Shown one piece after another: positions 1 to 12,170 of a stretch of 64,000 nucleotides of DNA; position 1 is the stretch's first letter; every line of letters starts with the position of its first letter. A program made the position numbers and the translations under genes. The notes beneath the pieces are model-generated. The model was not told where the DNA came from, ran no database searches, and worked only from the letters and a program-made list of their open reading frames with translations. The stretch is from Ephemerocybe angulata (lineage: Eukaryota; Basidiomycota; Agaricomycetes; Agaricales; Psathyrellaceae), in the NCBI GenBank assembly GCA_013368325.1, contig JAACJK010000122.1:1-64000 (forward strand). Direction: 5' to 3'.

Positions 1-144
1 CCCCACCACCGCGTCAGTCTTGCACACGCCGCTCGTAGACCCACGACCGAATCGACACCCTCGTCGTCCCATCGACCGCATCGCTGTGAACCTCCCTTCG
101 CGTAGCCGTAGCCATACCTGCATGTAATAGTTAGTAGTAGTCCC

Positions 145-290
145 CATGGCCCCGCGTCGGGGACATACGGTCCCTCTGCGCGCCGGGTCAATAATGAAGG
201 GGGCGGAGAATGAAGCACCTAATTAAAAGGCCTTGAAAGGACGCTTTGTGAGCGCAAAACGGGGAAGCACAAGAAGGGATTTCAAAGCAG
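145..290. repeat. Diverged copy of a segment at 10.25-10.42 kb
   Basis: The stretch around 165-185 (GTCCCTCTGCGCGCCGGG followed by an AATAATG-like string) closely matches 10300-10335, and weaker similarity continues to about 290 (CACCTA...AAA, TTGAAAG). The 10.3 kb copy lies in what appears to be the 3' exonic part of the minus-strand Set3-like gene, so this is probably a detached scrap of that gene. No reading frame is retained here. Confidence 0.5.
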
Positions 291-489
291 TGATAGTTAC
301 CTCTCACCGCAAAGCACCACCGTGTAGCGCCACACCCCCCTTCGAGCACACGAGGAACCCTTGACTCGATGCAAAGAAATGAATTATAGAGTCGTACTTA
401 AACACACCTAATCGACCTTCCGACTCCACTTCCTGCCTGTCGGAGTACCCGTCCTCGCAGGTGGGGTCCTAACACCACTCGCAATCGGC

Positions 490-1258
490 TCATACAATCC
501 TCCAGTGCTCTCTCTTTTCCGATGGAATCCGAGATCGGACGGAGCCCCTCCCCAACCGTCCTAAGACCTTCCTCTCCTCGTGCTTCCCCCAGTACATGTA
601 CATCTGAGCAGCGAGGACAGTGTTGAGGATGAGGGCGAGGAGGAGGCTGGACTGGACGAGCGGGTCGCCGACCTCCTGTGCGGTGAAGACGCGGGCGAGG
701 CAGCCCAGGACCTGGGGGACGACGGCGAAGGCGGAGAGCTGCCCCGTCGACTGTGCATGTGCGTTCTGGCGGATCTGCGGGAACTTGGAGATGAGGCTCA
801 GCGGAAGCGTCGCGAGCGGGGCGTGCGAGGGTGTCCTTTGATATGACGCTGAGGGCGTAGGTGGTGCACACGGCGGCGACGGTGTCATGAGGAGCCGCGA
901 GGACTTGAGTTTGTTGGGGATGGGCGAGTAGAGGATGATTAGGAAGGTGATGATGGTGATTTGGGCGCGAGGAAGAGGTTCTCGCCGTAGGTGCTGAACG
1001 GGAAGGCGTTCCAGACGCTATATGCGAGTGTGATAGCGTATGACAGCGTTTCAAGCACGTATGACGGTAGAGAGGGCCCTCGCGCGTTGATGACTGGGAT
1101 AAATTCGTAAGAATAATAGAGATGGAAAATGGCTGGGACGCACTGAGGAGGATCGACCACAATTCCGACTCCCAAAGCCTTCGATAGCGCATATTTCAGA
1201 CAAGGAATGTCGCTAACGTTCAAGTTTTCATCCAGGCTGGTGTAGCATTTGTAGAGCG
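490..1258 (-). pseudogene. MPDU1-like PQ-loop protein, multiply frameshifted
   Basis: The minus strand encodes recognisable blocks of mannose-P-dolichol utilisation defect 1 (MPDU1/SL15), an ER membrane protein needed to use dolichol-linked mannose and glucose. An N-terminal block around 1150-1255 has CYTSLDEN...DIPCLKYALSKALGVGI. A middle block around 975-1085 has SLPSYVLETLSYAITLAY and FPFSTYGENLFLA. The C-terminal PQ loop around 580-830 has LPLSLISKFPQIRQNA, STGQLSAF, LGCLARVFTAQEVGDPLV and a closing MYMYWGK. These lie in different frames: shifts are needed near 961-966, near 885 and near 832-840. The first PQ-loop motif (GS..K.PQ), expected right after GVGI, is absent; a 66-nt stretch starting GTGG and ending CCCAG replaces it, either an intron or a deletion scar. 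Identity as an MPDU1 relative is firm. Pseudogene versus sequencing error is not resolved. Confidence 0.75.
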
Positions 1259-1269
1259 ACGGTGAGTAC

Positions 1270-3900
1270 GGTCCAACTTCCAGGGTTCAAACTATTGTGA
1301 ACTATACCTCTCCGACGGTTGATACTCCAAGACCCTTCACAAACCAAGGCAGATTCTGTGGGATGGCTCGAACGGATGTTCATTGTTGCGGAATGCAGCA
1401 AAGATGTGTTGACGCCGTTGGGCATCATCACCGAGGCTGTGATGTATGCGGCTGCGAGGGCGCCATGAGAGCAGGGAGGAGCAAGGGATACCATGCCGCG
1501 TCACGCGATGCGATGACGCACACGCTGCTGAGCGACGTCGTGGTCAGGAGCAAGCCATCGCCGATCCCGAGCCCGCCCGCATCTCAAATGGACATGGGAA
1601 CCGACATCCCATTTCGGTCAGAGGCCTCGCGCAGCTTCGAGATAGCGTATTACGAACACTGTAGTTCACAGTACTGTAGCACATTGTCATTCTGCTGCAT
1701 TGCGTGTTCAAACACTGTAGTTCGCGGTACTGTGCACATCATCATTCTGCTGCATTGCATGTTCATACGTTCAGCCCCACGCTTCGCACGAGCCAAGACC
1801 AGCGCTAGTCCGAGGCTCAACGCTGGGCAACGACTTACCCCAATGGGTACGCCCTTCTCGCTACCACTCTAGCTGAGTTATTCCAGATACACCCCATGAT
1901 ACCGCTTCCTCGATAAACTTAGCCATACATCCCATTCTGGCCAGACGCGCTTCGTGCTCAATCGGGATGCGATAAGTATGCTGCAAGTCCAGTGATACAA
2001 AATTTATCGTGGGCCGTAGTGCGTGATGATATATAGAATGGGTCTGCACTGCATCGCCGATCATGTATCGAAGCCCGCTCCTCGTACGCGCAGCACCACC
2101 CCTTCGGGGCTCGGCGCAGAGCCAACGCGAAGCAACGCCTCACCCCGATACAGTGAGCGCACTCTGTTCTCGCATGTCCATCTCGAAATCTCACCTATGT
2201 ACACACCTCTCACGCACTACTCTACCCACCCTTGCTGATATCTCTCCCTCGCACACTATCCACGCAATGGTGGAATCCGGCTAGGACACATACACTAATG
2301 TAAGCAATAACCAAGAGCTCGCAGAGGCCTAACAGGGAGGATTTGGACAAACGACAGCCCGGCAAAACACATTCAATTATGCTCGTACCGAGGACAGTCT
2401 ATACATAGCTGTAACACATCAGAGCTCTATATCATAAATCAAGAATACAAACGTACATTTGCACGATCGCGCACATGCTATAGCCAGCTATTCACTCTGA
2501 TGGTCAACAACAAAATCAATCCAAAACAATGAAATAAACTCACCCGTCATGTTCGGCACCGTACACCCAGCTCATGCGCTTCTGAGTGCGAGTCAGAACA
2601 ATGATCCTCACACAGCAAATAATCAGATAGGCATGCACAGACACCTTCTCCATCGAGACGGGTCAGACGACACCCTCAAAACGCACGCGTAGCGCCGAGC
2701 CAAGAAATATGACGAGGGGGATGTACCTCAGCCACGGCCCGCAGGCATCACAGCCTGAGTAAAGAGCAAGCATGAGCGAGCAAATTTGTGTGAATGAACC
2801 TGGTGAACTTACTGATATCCGACGTGGGGACGCGAGTGCAACGACGGTACCTGGTGAGTAATAAGTACCAAGAATAAGTGGGACGATATGATGTAGGAAG
2901 CTGTAAGGATAATGTTTAGCTCAGACGACGTGCTCGGGTAATTGTAAGAGTGCGTGCTGGCGTGGGGTGAACTCGGGGCAGAGGGGAGAAGGAGTACCGC
3001 GTCAACGTACCGAATATTGCCGCCATCCATCGTCGTGCGCTGGCATTCCGGAAAAAGGAAGTATGCGTGAGCTCGTCGTGGTAGGGGAGGTCAATGTATA
3101 ATGCTGAGCGTACCGATGTGTCTGTAATGGGTGAGGGGTGAGGAGCGACAGAGGCATGAGCACAGAGCGGGATATGTTGAGCTCAACGGGGTGCGTATCT
3201 GGGTGCGATGTCACCAGTCGCTAAGGCAGGTATAACTATGTGGAGGTCAGTTTCCGGCATGGCATGGAAAGTGCTCAAGGGACGTACGCACAGCGGCGAG
3301 CGCGCTGCGCTACAGCAACGACGAGACGAAGATGAGTGAGGTGAGTGATACAGAGAAAAAGACACCAGGAAGGCCGTCGTCACCGCCGTCGATGGCAACA
3401 GCGACGACAGCGACGACACACAATAGAAAATGGACGGGAAAGGAAGGATGGAGGGAAACAGTATTGGGGGAAAGGAAAGAGCAGGTTGTGACATATAACC
3501 GGGTGAGAGAGTGACATGATGTGCCCGCCATCAGTCACATTCGGTGCGGGATGTTGAATCCGGTGAACGGACTTAGCGGGGAACGATATCTCATCGGAGG
3601 GCAGACTATGTTGTCCTCGCAACTGGGTATCTCGGAAATGAGTCGGAGATGGCAAGGTGTGATGAACAGGTGAAGGAGAAATCAACAACTATTCTTAACG
3701 TGTAAATAGATTCTTAAACGATGGCGACACACCCGCTGCCATCAACCTTACACCCTCCGTCGATGAGCCTACGCAGTCAACACGCAGCTGTCTCCAGTCT
3801 CTCCTACTCGGATTCGACTTTAATTGCGGTCAATGAGTGCTTGGATCGCAATCCCAATATCGTCGTTATGTAAATACTAAGTACATTATTATGTACTGGT
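1270..3900. other. Stretch without a supportable gene
   Basis: Only short unsupported frames occur. There is a two-unit tandem repeat at 1652-1770: two units of about 58 bp sharing ACACTGTAGTTC, TCATTCTGCTGCATTGC and TGTTCA. Several ACGTAC/ACTCAC strings resemble minus-strand splice donors (for example near 3008, 3112 and 3283), so eroded minus-strand exons are possible, but no protein family is recognisable. Confidence 0.4.
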
Positions 3901-3908
3901 ATTGATGT

Positions 3909-4542
3909 TTACACGCGCAGGATAGCCTCGTCGAGGGATAGAATTCCGCCGGCCGAGTGACGTTCAGTCGCTGGTGCATAGCCCCAGCAGAAGTCAACCA
4001 CACACCCGGTGTGGTCCACCCCCACGTAGTTTATGCGCTCCATTTCGTCGTCATGCTTTGAGACAACGTATCTAATTCGACGTATTGAGGTGTCGTCGAG
4101 GGCGCCATACGTGAGATGAGAGGAGATGAATTGATACATCACGATTCGTTAATTACTTCGTAGTCTAGCGTAGGGTACTTGGATAACTGCGCGTGAGTCA
4201 GCCTGAGTCCGTTAGCGAGGTACGTACGTGCACGAGACCTCCATCGCTGATTTGAATGAGTTCGAGGTGGTGAGGATACACGGTCCATTTCGACTTGTGA
4301 GACGGGGATCCATGGGGTCGGTTATGGCAAATCCACCGATTTCCTATGCTCCAGGTTAGCATATTCGCATGGATGTGGAGGCGTGAAAACAGGTGTGAGA
4401 CATACCGGTTTAAGTCCCCGGGGATGTCATCTCGCATGCAGAGATGTTCCGGGTAGACAGGGCGCGGGCGTGAGCTTGGGACATTGCTCGGGGTAAAGCG
4501 CAGGAGTAGCGAGTGGGCGTTCAAGGAGATGTGTCCCGACAT
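3909..4542 (-). pseudogene. Unidentified minus-strand gene remnant (copy A)
   Basis: Two coding-like exons are visible. The upstream one (4542 to about 4407) reads ISLNAHSLLLRFTPSNVPS, then PVYPEHLCMRDDIPGDLNR, and ends at a GTATGT donor. The next runs from about 4345 after an AG acceptor and reads EIGGFAITDPMDPRLTSRNG, ending near a GTACGT string at about 4225. A further frame, 4142-3909, reads IRRIRYVVSKHDDEMERIN...GVDHTG and ends at a stop. I do not recognise the family. A related, more degraded copy lies at about 41440-42050 (FTPNVPTPVPEYPRMRNG on the same strand), which supports this being a real gene family. Completeness is uncertain. Confidence 0.35.
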
Positions 4543-4684
4543 TTGGACTTTGTACCATTATGGTATGTCCCCTGTTAGTTCTTCGACGGGATATCTTGGC
4601 GTGCAGATCATATATCTGTGCGTTTTTAATATATTCAAATTATGTTAATTGAGCCTTTCGATACTTATCACTGTGCTTGATTAC

Positions 4685-4850
4685 AGTGCCGGTCGCGGGA
4701 TAAATTTCTATCGTCTCGGCACGTTGTGGATACACCAAGCACCCCTCTCCACCCCCAGTACATCCTTCAACCAAACTTCCCCTTGACGACTCACCAGCTC
4801 ATTCCTCAAGGTCGCTTGCCGGACGAATTTCTATCATCTCGCTTCCCCTT
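4685..4850 (+). repeat. Repeat copy 1, inverted mate at 8840-9005
   Basis: GTGCCGGTCGCGGGAT, then ATTTCTATCGTC near 4690-4720, and later GACGACTCACC, CCTCAAGGTCGC and GCCGGACG near 4785-4835, recur in the same order on the minus strand at 9000-8840. The middle of the unit is diverged. The conserved sub-strings and preserved order show common descent. Ends are approximate. Confidence 0.65.
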
Positions 4851-7339
4851 CGCCGGTGCGTCTCTCTCTCGCTTGTACCCACCTCTCTCCTCCCTCTGGC
4901 GTATATTGCGCTCGCGATCGCCGCACGTTGTTGCGTCGTCCGTCTTCTCTGATGTGTTAGAGGAAGGGCGAGTGCATCGTCCCTTGAAGTACGGCGAAGG
5001 GTCGGTGGTTTATATCGACAGTTCATGTATAGAATATCAAAGTTAATACATTATTCAATGGTGATAGTGTGATGTCCCGTCTCGTTTCCAGTTATATGAC
5101 TAGTCCTCCGCTAGTCTGTAATATGGATGTCTATGTGAGTACCATTAAAATTAAATTTGATTGAAATTTTTGCCCTACCGACTGACTGTGAATTCACTGA
5201 ATCGCGAACACATGTGAGCAAAGTCAAATAACTCGCGGTACAGCAAGCCAAACCCATCAAATGTGTAGTACAGCCATTCGCGTAGCCACAGCTCACGAAA
5301 CATGCCCAGAAGATACAAATACTCAAATTGACCAACTCCACCAGGGTCATACAAAGTCAACAAAACCAAGTCTATTCATTTCATACGATGTATATCAGAT
5401 TATCAGGCCAACATCCTACATATCTACATCGTGCGACACACAGTAATACCCGGACCACGAGATCTCAAGAAATAGTCATCATCGCCGCCCACTAAACTCA
5501 TCGCGAGCTCGCGTGTATCATTCAGAGTTGAAAGAGCTATTCTGATTTTGCACGCACAGCTTGAGCGCGCATTTTGTCGAAATATGGGTCGCGCTTTTCA
5601 GAACTCGAAGTATACGACATACAGAGCATGGTAAGCTGGAATAGATGTTCAATGGGGCGCCCGAGACGACTATTCCGAGCCTGACTTTCGTGACTATGGT
5701 GTGTACGGGTCATTACGCCTGCTCCCAGCGTATATACGCGTGATATTCCGTCGCGAGTGTTATCACGCCGGATTTCTAGAATCGCTTCGCGAGTATCTAA
5801 CTGCGAATATTGCGTGCCGAAACTGCGAGTGTGCATGCACAGAAATGAAAGGACACAACTGCTGGAGGCTCGAGTTCCCAGATGCTTTAGACTGAGCTCT
5901 CGGGCGAGATATCATTATTTGCGTTTCGAATTATCAGGATAATTGATTCAATCCACCCAACTTCTAGGTAATACTACTGACCATAGAGTACTCCACTAAC
6001 ATCGTTCTGAGAAATTTACGATAATAGGTGCGCGAATTATCCCACCTCGATGGACTCAACTCTTCGTGCTATTGTACATTCTGCCGCATATATATAAGCT
6101 CGTACGATATGTACCACAGCTGAGTTTGCCTCGAACTCACAAGTCCAATTTTCCTCGAGACTGCCCCACAGAGTTCAATGCGCACATACTTTGCCATGAC
6201 TCGCCGACAACTCAAATGAAAGGGAATATATTAAATATGGGGTATACTTTAAATATAAATACACATTCCGAGCGCCCACACAAACCATCAAGCAACTGAC
6301 AGAGGCCGCACGCACGTCTGATTCCGTGATCTGGAAGAGCAGTGCTCGACCTGTCTCGAGCAATGGGCCGAGTCCAAAAAAGCATGCCTCACACACTTGG
6401 TGCGGGAGGAGCAGCTCGGTCCGAAGGCGGTCAGTAAGTTATTCACTTTCTCTGCGCAGTGGACATGGCGAGATACGATGGTCTATTAGAAATAGCCACA
6501 CTCTAGAGGCTGGAGTACTGATATATATTTATGTAGGTAGGAGGTCGCTTGGTCGGGTAACTCACGGTCCAGTGGTCCCCGCTTTCCCAATCACCGGAGT
6601 TGCGGGATTGGACTTGCATTTTCGCTTGAGGGCCTGACGTTTGACGTGAGTTACGCTATCACGTACATACACAGTGTGGGACTGTGATAAGGACTTTTGT
6701 CAAGCCCAAAACACATCGTTCGTGAGCAGACGGCGGTGAGGAGCATTGGGATTCGAAGGCGCGGAGGGAGTTATTTAATGTCTCTAGGTGGACGTGGTGA
6801 GATGCGATTGTCTGGTGTGCTTGGACGGACTGTAGAGAAAATAATATCCGTAGTTTTTACCTAGATACGAGGACCTCCATTGGTCCGACACCTCACATTG
6901 CGCGCTCAATCGTGTTAAAATCAAATCTATTATCCCCGTCGTATTCAATTGACTCGGATGGTGTGTCACTAGATAGGGTAATACTTTAGCGTATATCTCG
7001 TCATACACGGGAGATATACGCTCGACATGAGCCTCCAAACGCCCCACGCGGGTTTCGTGCCAAGACGATGCCATCCAAATTCCTTCAGATTTCCGAATGT
7101 GGACATATGTAATATATCGTCTATTTTAATCGAGAAAAGTGCCTAAACGCCACATTGTGACAGATTGCCTTGAATTATAGAACATCTCGCACGACGTACA
7201 CGCAAGGATAGCACACTGAATTAGACTCGCACACATTTCGCATGTAAGCGCTCGGGCGCCTATTTTGGAAAGCTTCATGTGTCGTGCCTGGGCAACCGGT
7301 AATCACCTCACGTAAATCACAAATTCTCGGAGTTAATCC

Positions 7340-7433
7340 TGTGCTGGCTATCCAGCACAAAGACACCCGAGCCGCGACCCGAAAGTCCAACCATAATTCT
7401 GCATCCGGAATTCCGGATGCGATGTTGGACTTT
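7340..7433. repeat. Pair of perfect stem-loops, one a nested palindrome
   Basis: The first hairpin has an 8-bp stem, TGTGCTGG (7340-7347) with CCAGCACA (7352-7359), around a 4-nt loop. The second structure has outer arms AAAGTCCAAC (7382-7391) and GTTGGACTTT (7424-7433), enclosing a perfect 20-bp palindrome at 7401-7420 centred on GGAATTCC. The strings are read directly from the sequence; function is unknown. Confidence 0.7.
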
Positions 7434-8161
7434 GGGAATGTTACGCTCACTCTCTCAACGGAATCTGTACTCTAAAAATTTCAAATTTTACGTATACAAC
7501 CGAGGCTGTAGGCAACGCCACTCTGCTTGATGAGCTTAATACGGCGAAGTCAGAATTAATGTCAACAGAGGCACCGACGTGACGTACTTACTGTTCGAGC
7601 GAACCCCGGCATGCTAAATAGGCTTTGATGGAATTAGTGGCCCACCGAGTGAGGGATATCTGGATCTACGGGGACTGGAATCAGCGACATTCGGGCGCTC
7701 GGAAGTCGAAAATGGAATACTTACCGAAATATGAGGGATATGACGCTGGCGAGAGGGGTCAGCATCAAACTCAGTGTTGAAAAAACAGAGGACGTACGAT
7801 GAGAGAGCGATGGTGGCGGCTGAGTGCGAGAAATTCCGCATTTGGGAGTCGTGTGCGGTGTGACGAGATCGGCGTGCGGGAGGGCGGAATGAAGATGGTG
7901 AGAAATGTTAAGACCGACCCGAAGATCCGTGAGGCATGGCTGGGGGTTCAATCAATTCAGCGATGTATTTTGGGACGACACGTACGATATCTTGCCCAAA
8001 TCTGCGAACCCAATTGGGACATGAGCAAATGGGGAACCATGTCAAAGCAACGGGCTTACCGACGTCGAAAATGCGAACACACAGAGTGCTCGCGCAGCTC
8101 CAAAGTTCCGGGGATGGCTCTACGATGCCTGAGATCAGAGAAAAAAGTGGAAATCGAAGAA

Positions 8162-8335
8162 ATGGACTCACCGAAGGCTAGAATGAAAACTATTCAGAGT
8201 GCTTGCGCAGCTCCCCGCGTCAGACCAACATCGTCTAGTCGACCCGAATAAACGAGCTCACCGAGGGCCAGAATGAAACCATTCAGAGTGCTTGCGCAGC
8301 TCCCCGTGCTGGACTAGCATCGGCTAGTACCCAAC
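8162..8335 (+). repeat. Two-unit tandem repeat
   Basis: Two direct copies of about 85-90 bp both contain CTCACCGA.GGC.AGAATG, then ATTCAGAGTGCTTGCGCAGC and TCCCCG, ending in an ATCG.CTAGT string. The copies start near 8165 and 8259. Confidence 0.75.
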
Positions 8336-8386
8336 CCAGCTCAATCCATGCGAAAGTTGCGGGGGAGAGAGATGTAGGAGACGCGA

Positions 8387-8628
8387 CCCGAGCATCCGAA
8401 GGATGCTCGGGACGCGTCGACGTGGCAGCTGGTTTGGGGACTTGCATGACGATGTACCTATAGAAATTCGACCGCCGAGCAATGAGAAAACGATTAGTGG
8501 AATGCTAACATGCTGCAGCGACGTACCGAGCATCCTCTCCAATTCTCATGACCCCTCAAATGCGACCTCTCCTAACGTTGGTGGTGTTGTGGAAAGACGC
8601 GAAGCACCGAGCGTCCGAAGGACGCTCG
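8387..8628. repeat. Two related GAA-loop hairpins
   Basis: Hairpin 1 at 8387-8411 has a perfect 11-bp stem (CCCGAGCATCC / GGATGCTCGGG) with loop GAA. Hairpin 2 at 8608-8628 has a perfect 9-bp stem (CGAGCGTCC / GGACGCTCG) with the same loop. They differ at one internal stem pair (A-T versus G-C) where both sides changed together, and each is preceded by AGACGCGA. Role unknown. Confidence 0.7.
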
Positions 8629-8839
8629 TCCTCATCGTTGTGAAGTCCTTCTGGAGATGGATCATGTCGTTGGTGAAGATGATGGCCACAGTCTACCGGT
8701 ACGTACCTTGCACACCCGCTTCCTGACGTGGCATCGCCCCGAGACGACAGAATTGACTTCGGCGAGAGGCGTTGATTGTAGTTGAGAGCCTCCGAGTCGT
8801 TTCGATTAGTGTGACGTGTCGAGGAATCTTGAAGTTGCG

Positions 8840-9005
8840 CCGAGACGATAGAAATCCGTCCGGCGAGCGACCTTGAGGGATGATCCGGTGAGTCGTCGAG
8901 GTCAAAGCTATTTGTGGGACGTACCAGGCGAGGAGAGCGGCTGGTTGGACTGAGAACGCGCCAGGACGATAGAAATCCATCCCGCGACCGGCACTGTCTT
9001 CTAGC
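8840..9005 (-). repeat. Repeat copy 2, inverted mate of 4685-4850
   Basis: Read on the minus strand it carries GTGCCGGTCGCGGGAT, ATTTCTATCGTC, then GACGACTCACCGGATCATCC, CCTCAAGGTCGC and GCCGGACG, matching the copy at 4685-4850 in order. It also overlaps a local series of degenerate GA(C/G)ACGATAGAA-type units. Confidence 0.65.
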
Positions 9006-10129
9006 CCAGGTGAGCAATGAAGCCCAACGACGAACCTCAGACCGAACGACCTTGACGCAACATATCTTCTTCCGGCGAGCGACGTGAGCGGAGGAGGGGT
9101 GAAGGTCACCGAGACTCGAAGGTAGGAAGAGGCGTGACTGAGAGGGAAGAATCACGACGTATCGACGTCCGCTGAGCGAGAATATGGGGGAAAGAAGGTG
9201 GGTGGGGAAAATACAGAGTGGATTCGATAGACGACCCCCAACTGTTCGGACGGGACTTGGGAATAGCCAACGAGAAGGGAATTACTCATCCGGGTGTCAA
9301 AGCGGCGAGCCGAGCACCGCTCGAGACTGATGGGAGGGAGAAATGGTGGGCTCGCGTAAGGCAACGGAGTTGATGCTGGGCACTACGAGAACGACTTTGA
9401 GCTCAGGTTAATGTACATAGTATATTTGAAGTGTGCTGTGCAGCGTATATCTTAACTTGACGGAGGGCAGGGAGAGAGAATAGAAGAAATGAGACGGGGA
9501 AGGACGAACGAAAGGCAATCGCGGACTCTGTATCATCTCGTGCAGAATGATAGAGCCGACTCTATTGGCAGGGTCGCGTCGGGTGTACGGCTACTTACAC
9601 ACACATAGCCCCACCGTTCAGCCATTCTCAAGTCTCTGTTCACGGTGGAGGGCACGCAATTGGATGTATAGATTACCGTATTCTACAAGTATGATACCTA
9701 TGAACAGCCTATATCGACGAGGGAGGGGAGGGCGACGAAGGATGGCGACGGCGAATGATAGACAACAGGTGCCGCGACGGAGCCGATAATTAACCACTAT
9801 CAGCGCTTAGGAGAGTTACGTTGTCGTCGAGAGGAGTTTTCAGAGCACTCCCCTCCAAGATATCTCGAGCCCTCGCGCGACACAACGAACTTGCGTCGCT
9901 CAAGGTCTCGAGAGACGGAGGAGGGGAGAGGAGAGACGACGAGGGAGGGAGGGAGGACGTACCGAGGTGGGGAGCGACGGCACCGGGACTTAGGCGAGTC
10001 TGACAGCGCGCGCGCACACACGCACAGCCCGCCGCTTGTCTATCCCCGGTGCTTTGTTGAATGCAGTCACGTTGGACACAAATAGTGCCAACGGAATAAA
10101 GGTATATAAGCTATGGAACGTACTCACCT

Positions 10130-11918
10130 TTCGCCATCCACCCGTCATGCTGTCGTTCCCCTTGCCGTCGTCGCTCTCGCCTCTCTCGTCGTCGTCCCAC
10201 TCGTCGTCGTCCCCTCGCCGCCGTCGTCGTCGTCCCCGTAGCGTACTTGTCGTAGTAGTCGTAGATAGCCTCCCGGTCCCGGCGTGCAGAGAAGGCGGCG
10301 TCATGCCGTCCCTCTGCGCGCCGGGGCCGATAATGGAGGATGCCGTGGGAAGAGACACCTATGAAAAAGTGCTGAAAGTCCGTTCCATGAGCCTGAAAGA
10401 CCTACCTCGCCTCCCCACTCGCGCACTAACAGCAGTCGCTTGCCTTCGCGCCGCATGCGCACGTCATGAACGTCGAACCGAGCGTTCGCAGGATATTCGC
10501 AACCTGTCGTCTCGCGTGGGCGATCTCTTGAGGACTGTCGATATCACCAAGAATCCTACACTCAATCAAATCCCGTCCAAATTGCACATCCACCGAATGG
10601 CACCGAATAGAAATAGACGTACGTGAACATCCAAGGGTCCTGCACGATCGCCGGCAGTCGATGCACGACGTTCCCGTCGTCCCACTCCCAGCCCAACACG
10701 ATCTCCTCGTTCTCCTTCAAATCCTGCGTCGCGAAGACCCCAAACTTGAGCCCCGAATCGTCCCCCTCCTTCGGCTCCCCACACAGCACCGGCCGCAGCA
10801 CCGCGTTCGGCCTGCATCCCACCCGCACGAATCTACTCTCGTTCCCTGCCATCCTCGCATCGAGAGCGACATTCCACGGCGCACCGACGAGATGCACGAA
10901 CGGCTTCGGATGCCCCATCACCGCGTAGCCATTGAAACTATCGTTTACGTAGATGGAGCTCGGCGTGACGACCGATGTGAACGGGGAGATGAGGGTCCCC
11001 GTGGGTATCGACGAGGTGGCATGGGCTGCGTAGATGGGGGTGCGCACCGACAGACTCGTGGGTTCGGACGAAGGCCATGGCGACAAAGCTGGCGAGAGAT
11101 GGGTCGACCGACTTGACCGCGATTTTCGAAGGAGACGATAGCGCCGACACTCCCCGCCACTGCTGGGCCTGGCGAAGGAGGTTGTGCCGCATCTCGTCGC
11201 TGGTGATGATGTCGTCCTGGATATGGACGTACGACGTCGCCCACGAGTCTTCAATGTCCACCAAATCATCCTCCGGAACTTCCGCCGGCGTAGGCGCCGA
11301 CGGACCTGCGAGGCTGGCGGAAGGTGCAGGCGGTGCAGGCTGTACCAGTGACGGGCGCCTCCTCCTCCTCCCCGTCGTCCCAGGCTCCCCAGCCGCAGCC
11401 CTCCGTGGTCTCTTCTCCTTCTCGGCGACGGGTGTCCCAGGTACCGACTCCCCGGCCAAAACAGCCTGCTGCTGCCTCCGCCTCGCCTCCATCCGCTCCC
11501 GCTGCTTCTTCGCCGCACTCTCAAAGTCCACAGCCCGTGGAGAACACTCCCAGCACTTCCATTCATCTGGAATCTCGCCGAGGACGATGTCGAAGCACGC
11601 TGCGTGGCACCACCGGTCGCAGACGTCGCACGCGATGGAGAGGCCGTCGTCCATCGTGATGCTGCAGATGCACCGTATCGTGTTGCTGTCGCCGTTGGGG
11701 GATGGATATTCCGTGACGGAACCTCCCCCTCGACCCCCGACCCGCGCCCTATCCTCCAACCCTACTGCCCCAGCCTTCCTCTTCGCAGGCACCGAGAAAC
11801 TCAACTCGTCCACATTCATCTCTCCTCCCGTCCCTACCCTTGATCCGCCCGTCGCTTCCGTCGTCTTGAACTGAACCTGTATTCGTCGGCCAGACGTGGG
11901 GTCGTCGTCGTCCCGCAT
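10130..11918 (-). CDS. Set3-like PHD finger + SET domain protein, one apparent frameshift
   Basis: The minus-strand start is at 11918 (MRDDDDP...). A C4HC3 PHD finger follows near 11690-11560 (CICSITMDDG, CDVCDRWCHAACF, EWKCWEC), then a basic linker rich in R, P and A. The SET half reads TPSSIYVNDSFNGYA, KPFVHLVGAPWNVALDARM, CRPNAVLRPVLC, LKFGVFATQDLKENEEIVLG and WEWDDG. A GTACGT donor follows WMFT (near 10622), and the next exon from 10555 carries the post-SET-like TFMTCACGAKASDC. This PHD-SET order matches yeast Set3/Set4, chromatin readers of the Set3 deacetylase complex, whose SET domain generally lacks methyltransferase activity. The PHD and SET halves are in different frames; the switch falls between about 11095 and 11045 with no convincing intron, so there is a 1-nt indel. 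A further exon-like stretch at 10355-10130 (YDYYDKYATG) may belong; the C-terminus is unresolved. The gene's 5' side abuts the KDZ unit. Confidence 0.7.
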
Positions 11919-11967
11919 TCTCTCCTGGTGAATCGCGGCCGGTGGCTCCAGAATATACAGAAATCGG

Positions 11968-12008
11968 TGACTCCCTGGGATCTGTCCCGCGGGAATCCCT
12001 CACGTGTG
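11968..12008 (+). repeat. Candidate left end (inverted repeat) of the KDZ two-gene unit
   Basis: The sequence contains ACTCCCTGGGA, then GTCCCGCGGGA and CTCACGTG. The reverse complement of 16716-16757 contains AGTCCCAGGGA, GTCCCGCGGGA and CTCACGTG in the same order, with small gaps. Both copies place CACGTG on the inner side. No target-site duplication was evident by eye, so the element boundary is an inference. Confidence 0.5.
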
Positions 12009-12170
12009 GCAATTTTGAGGGGCCGCAGCCAAACAGATGCACCAATTTGGGCGCGTCGACTCGCGACGCGCCCTTCAGTTCTCAACCACGTCCTCCCTCG
12101 CAGCTCCCCACCCCTGTGCCCCGCCCCACGCCCTATAATGGACTGCTCCTGGGTCGCTATTAAGGCCGCC

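Larger units (their letters stand above)
4560..9800. other. Gene-poor, repeat-bearing stretch
   Basis: No protein-coding gene could be recognised on either strand. The stretch holds an inverted long-range repeat (4685-4850 versus 8840-9005), stem-loops at 7340-7433, 8387-8411 and 8608-8628, a two-unit tandem repeat at 8162-8335, and degenerate units of roughly 100 bp at 8740-9070. Minus-strand GTACGT-like donors recur at 7.8-9.0 kb, so a decayed minus-strand gene cannot be excluded. Confidence 0.4.

Noticed and set aside
11077..11874. 265-codon plus-strand frame opposite the Set3-like gene
   Set aside because: It is antisense to the PHD/SET coding sequence, whose domain motifs are unambiguous on the minus strand.
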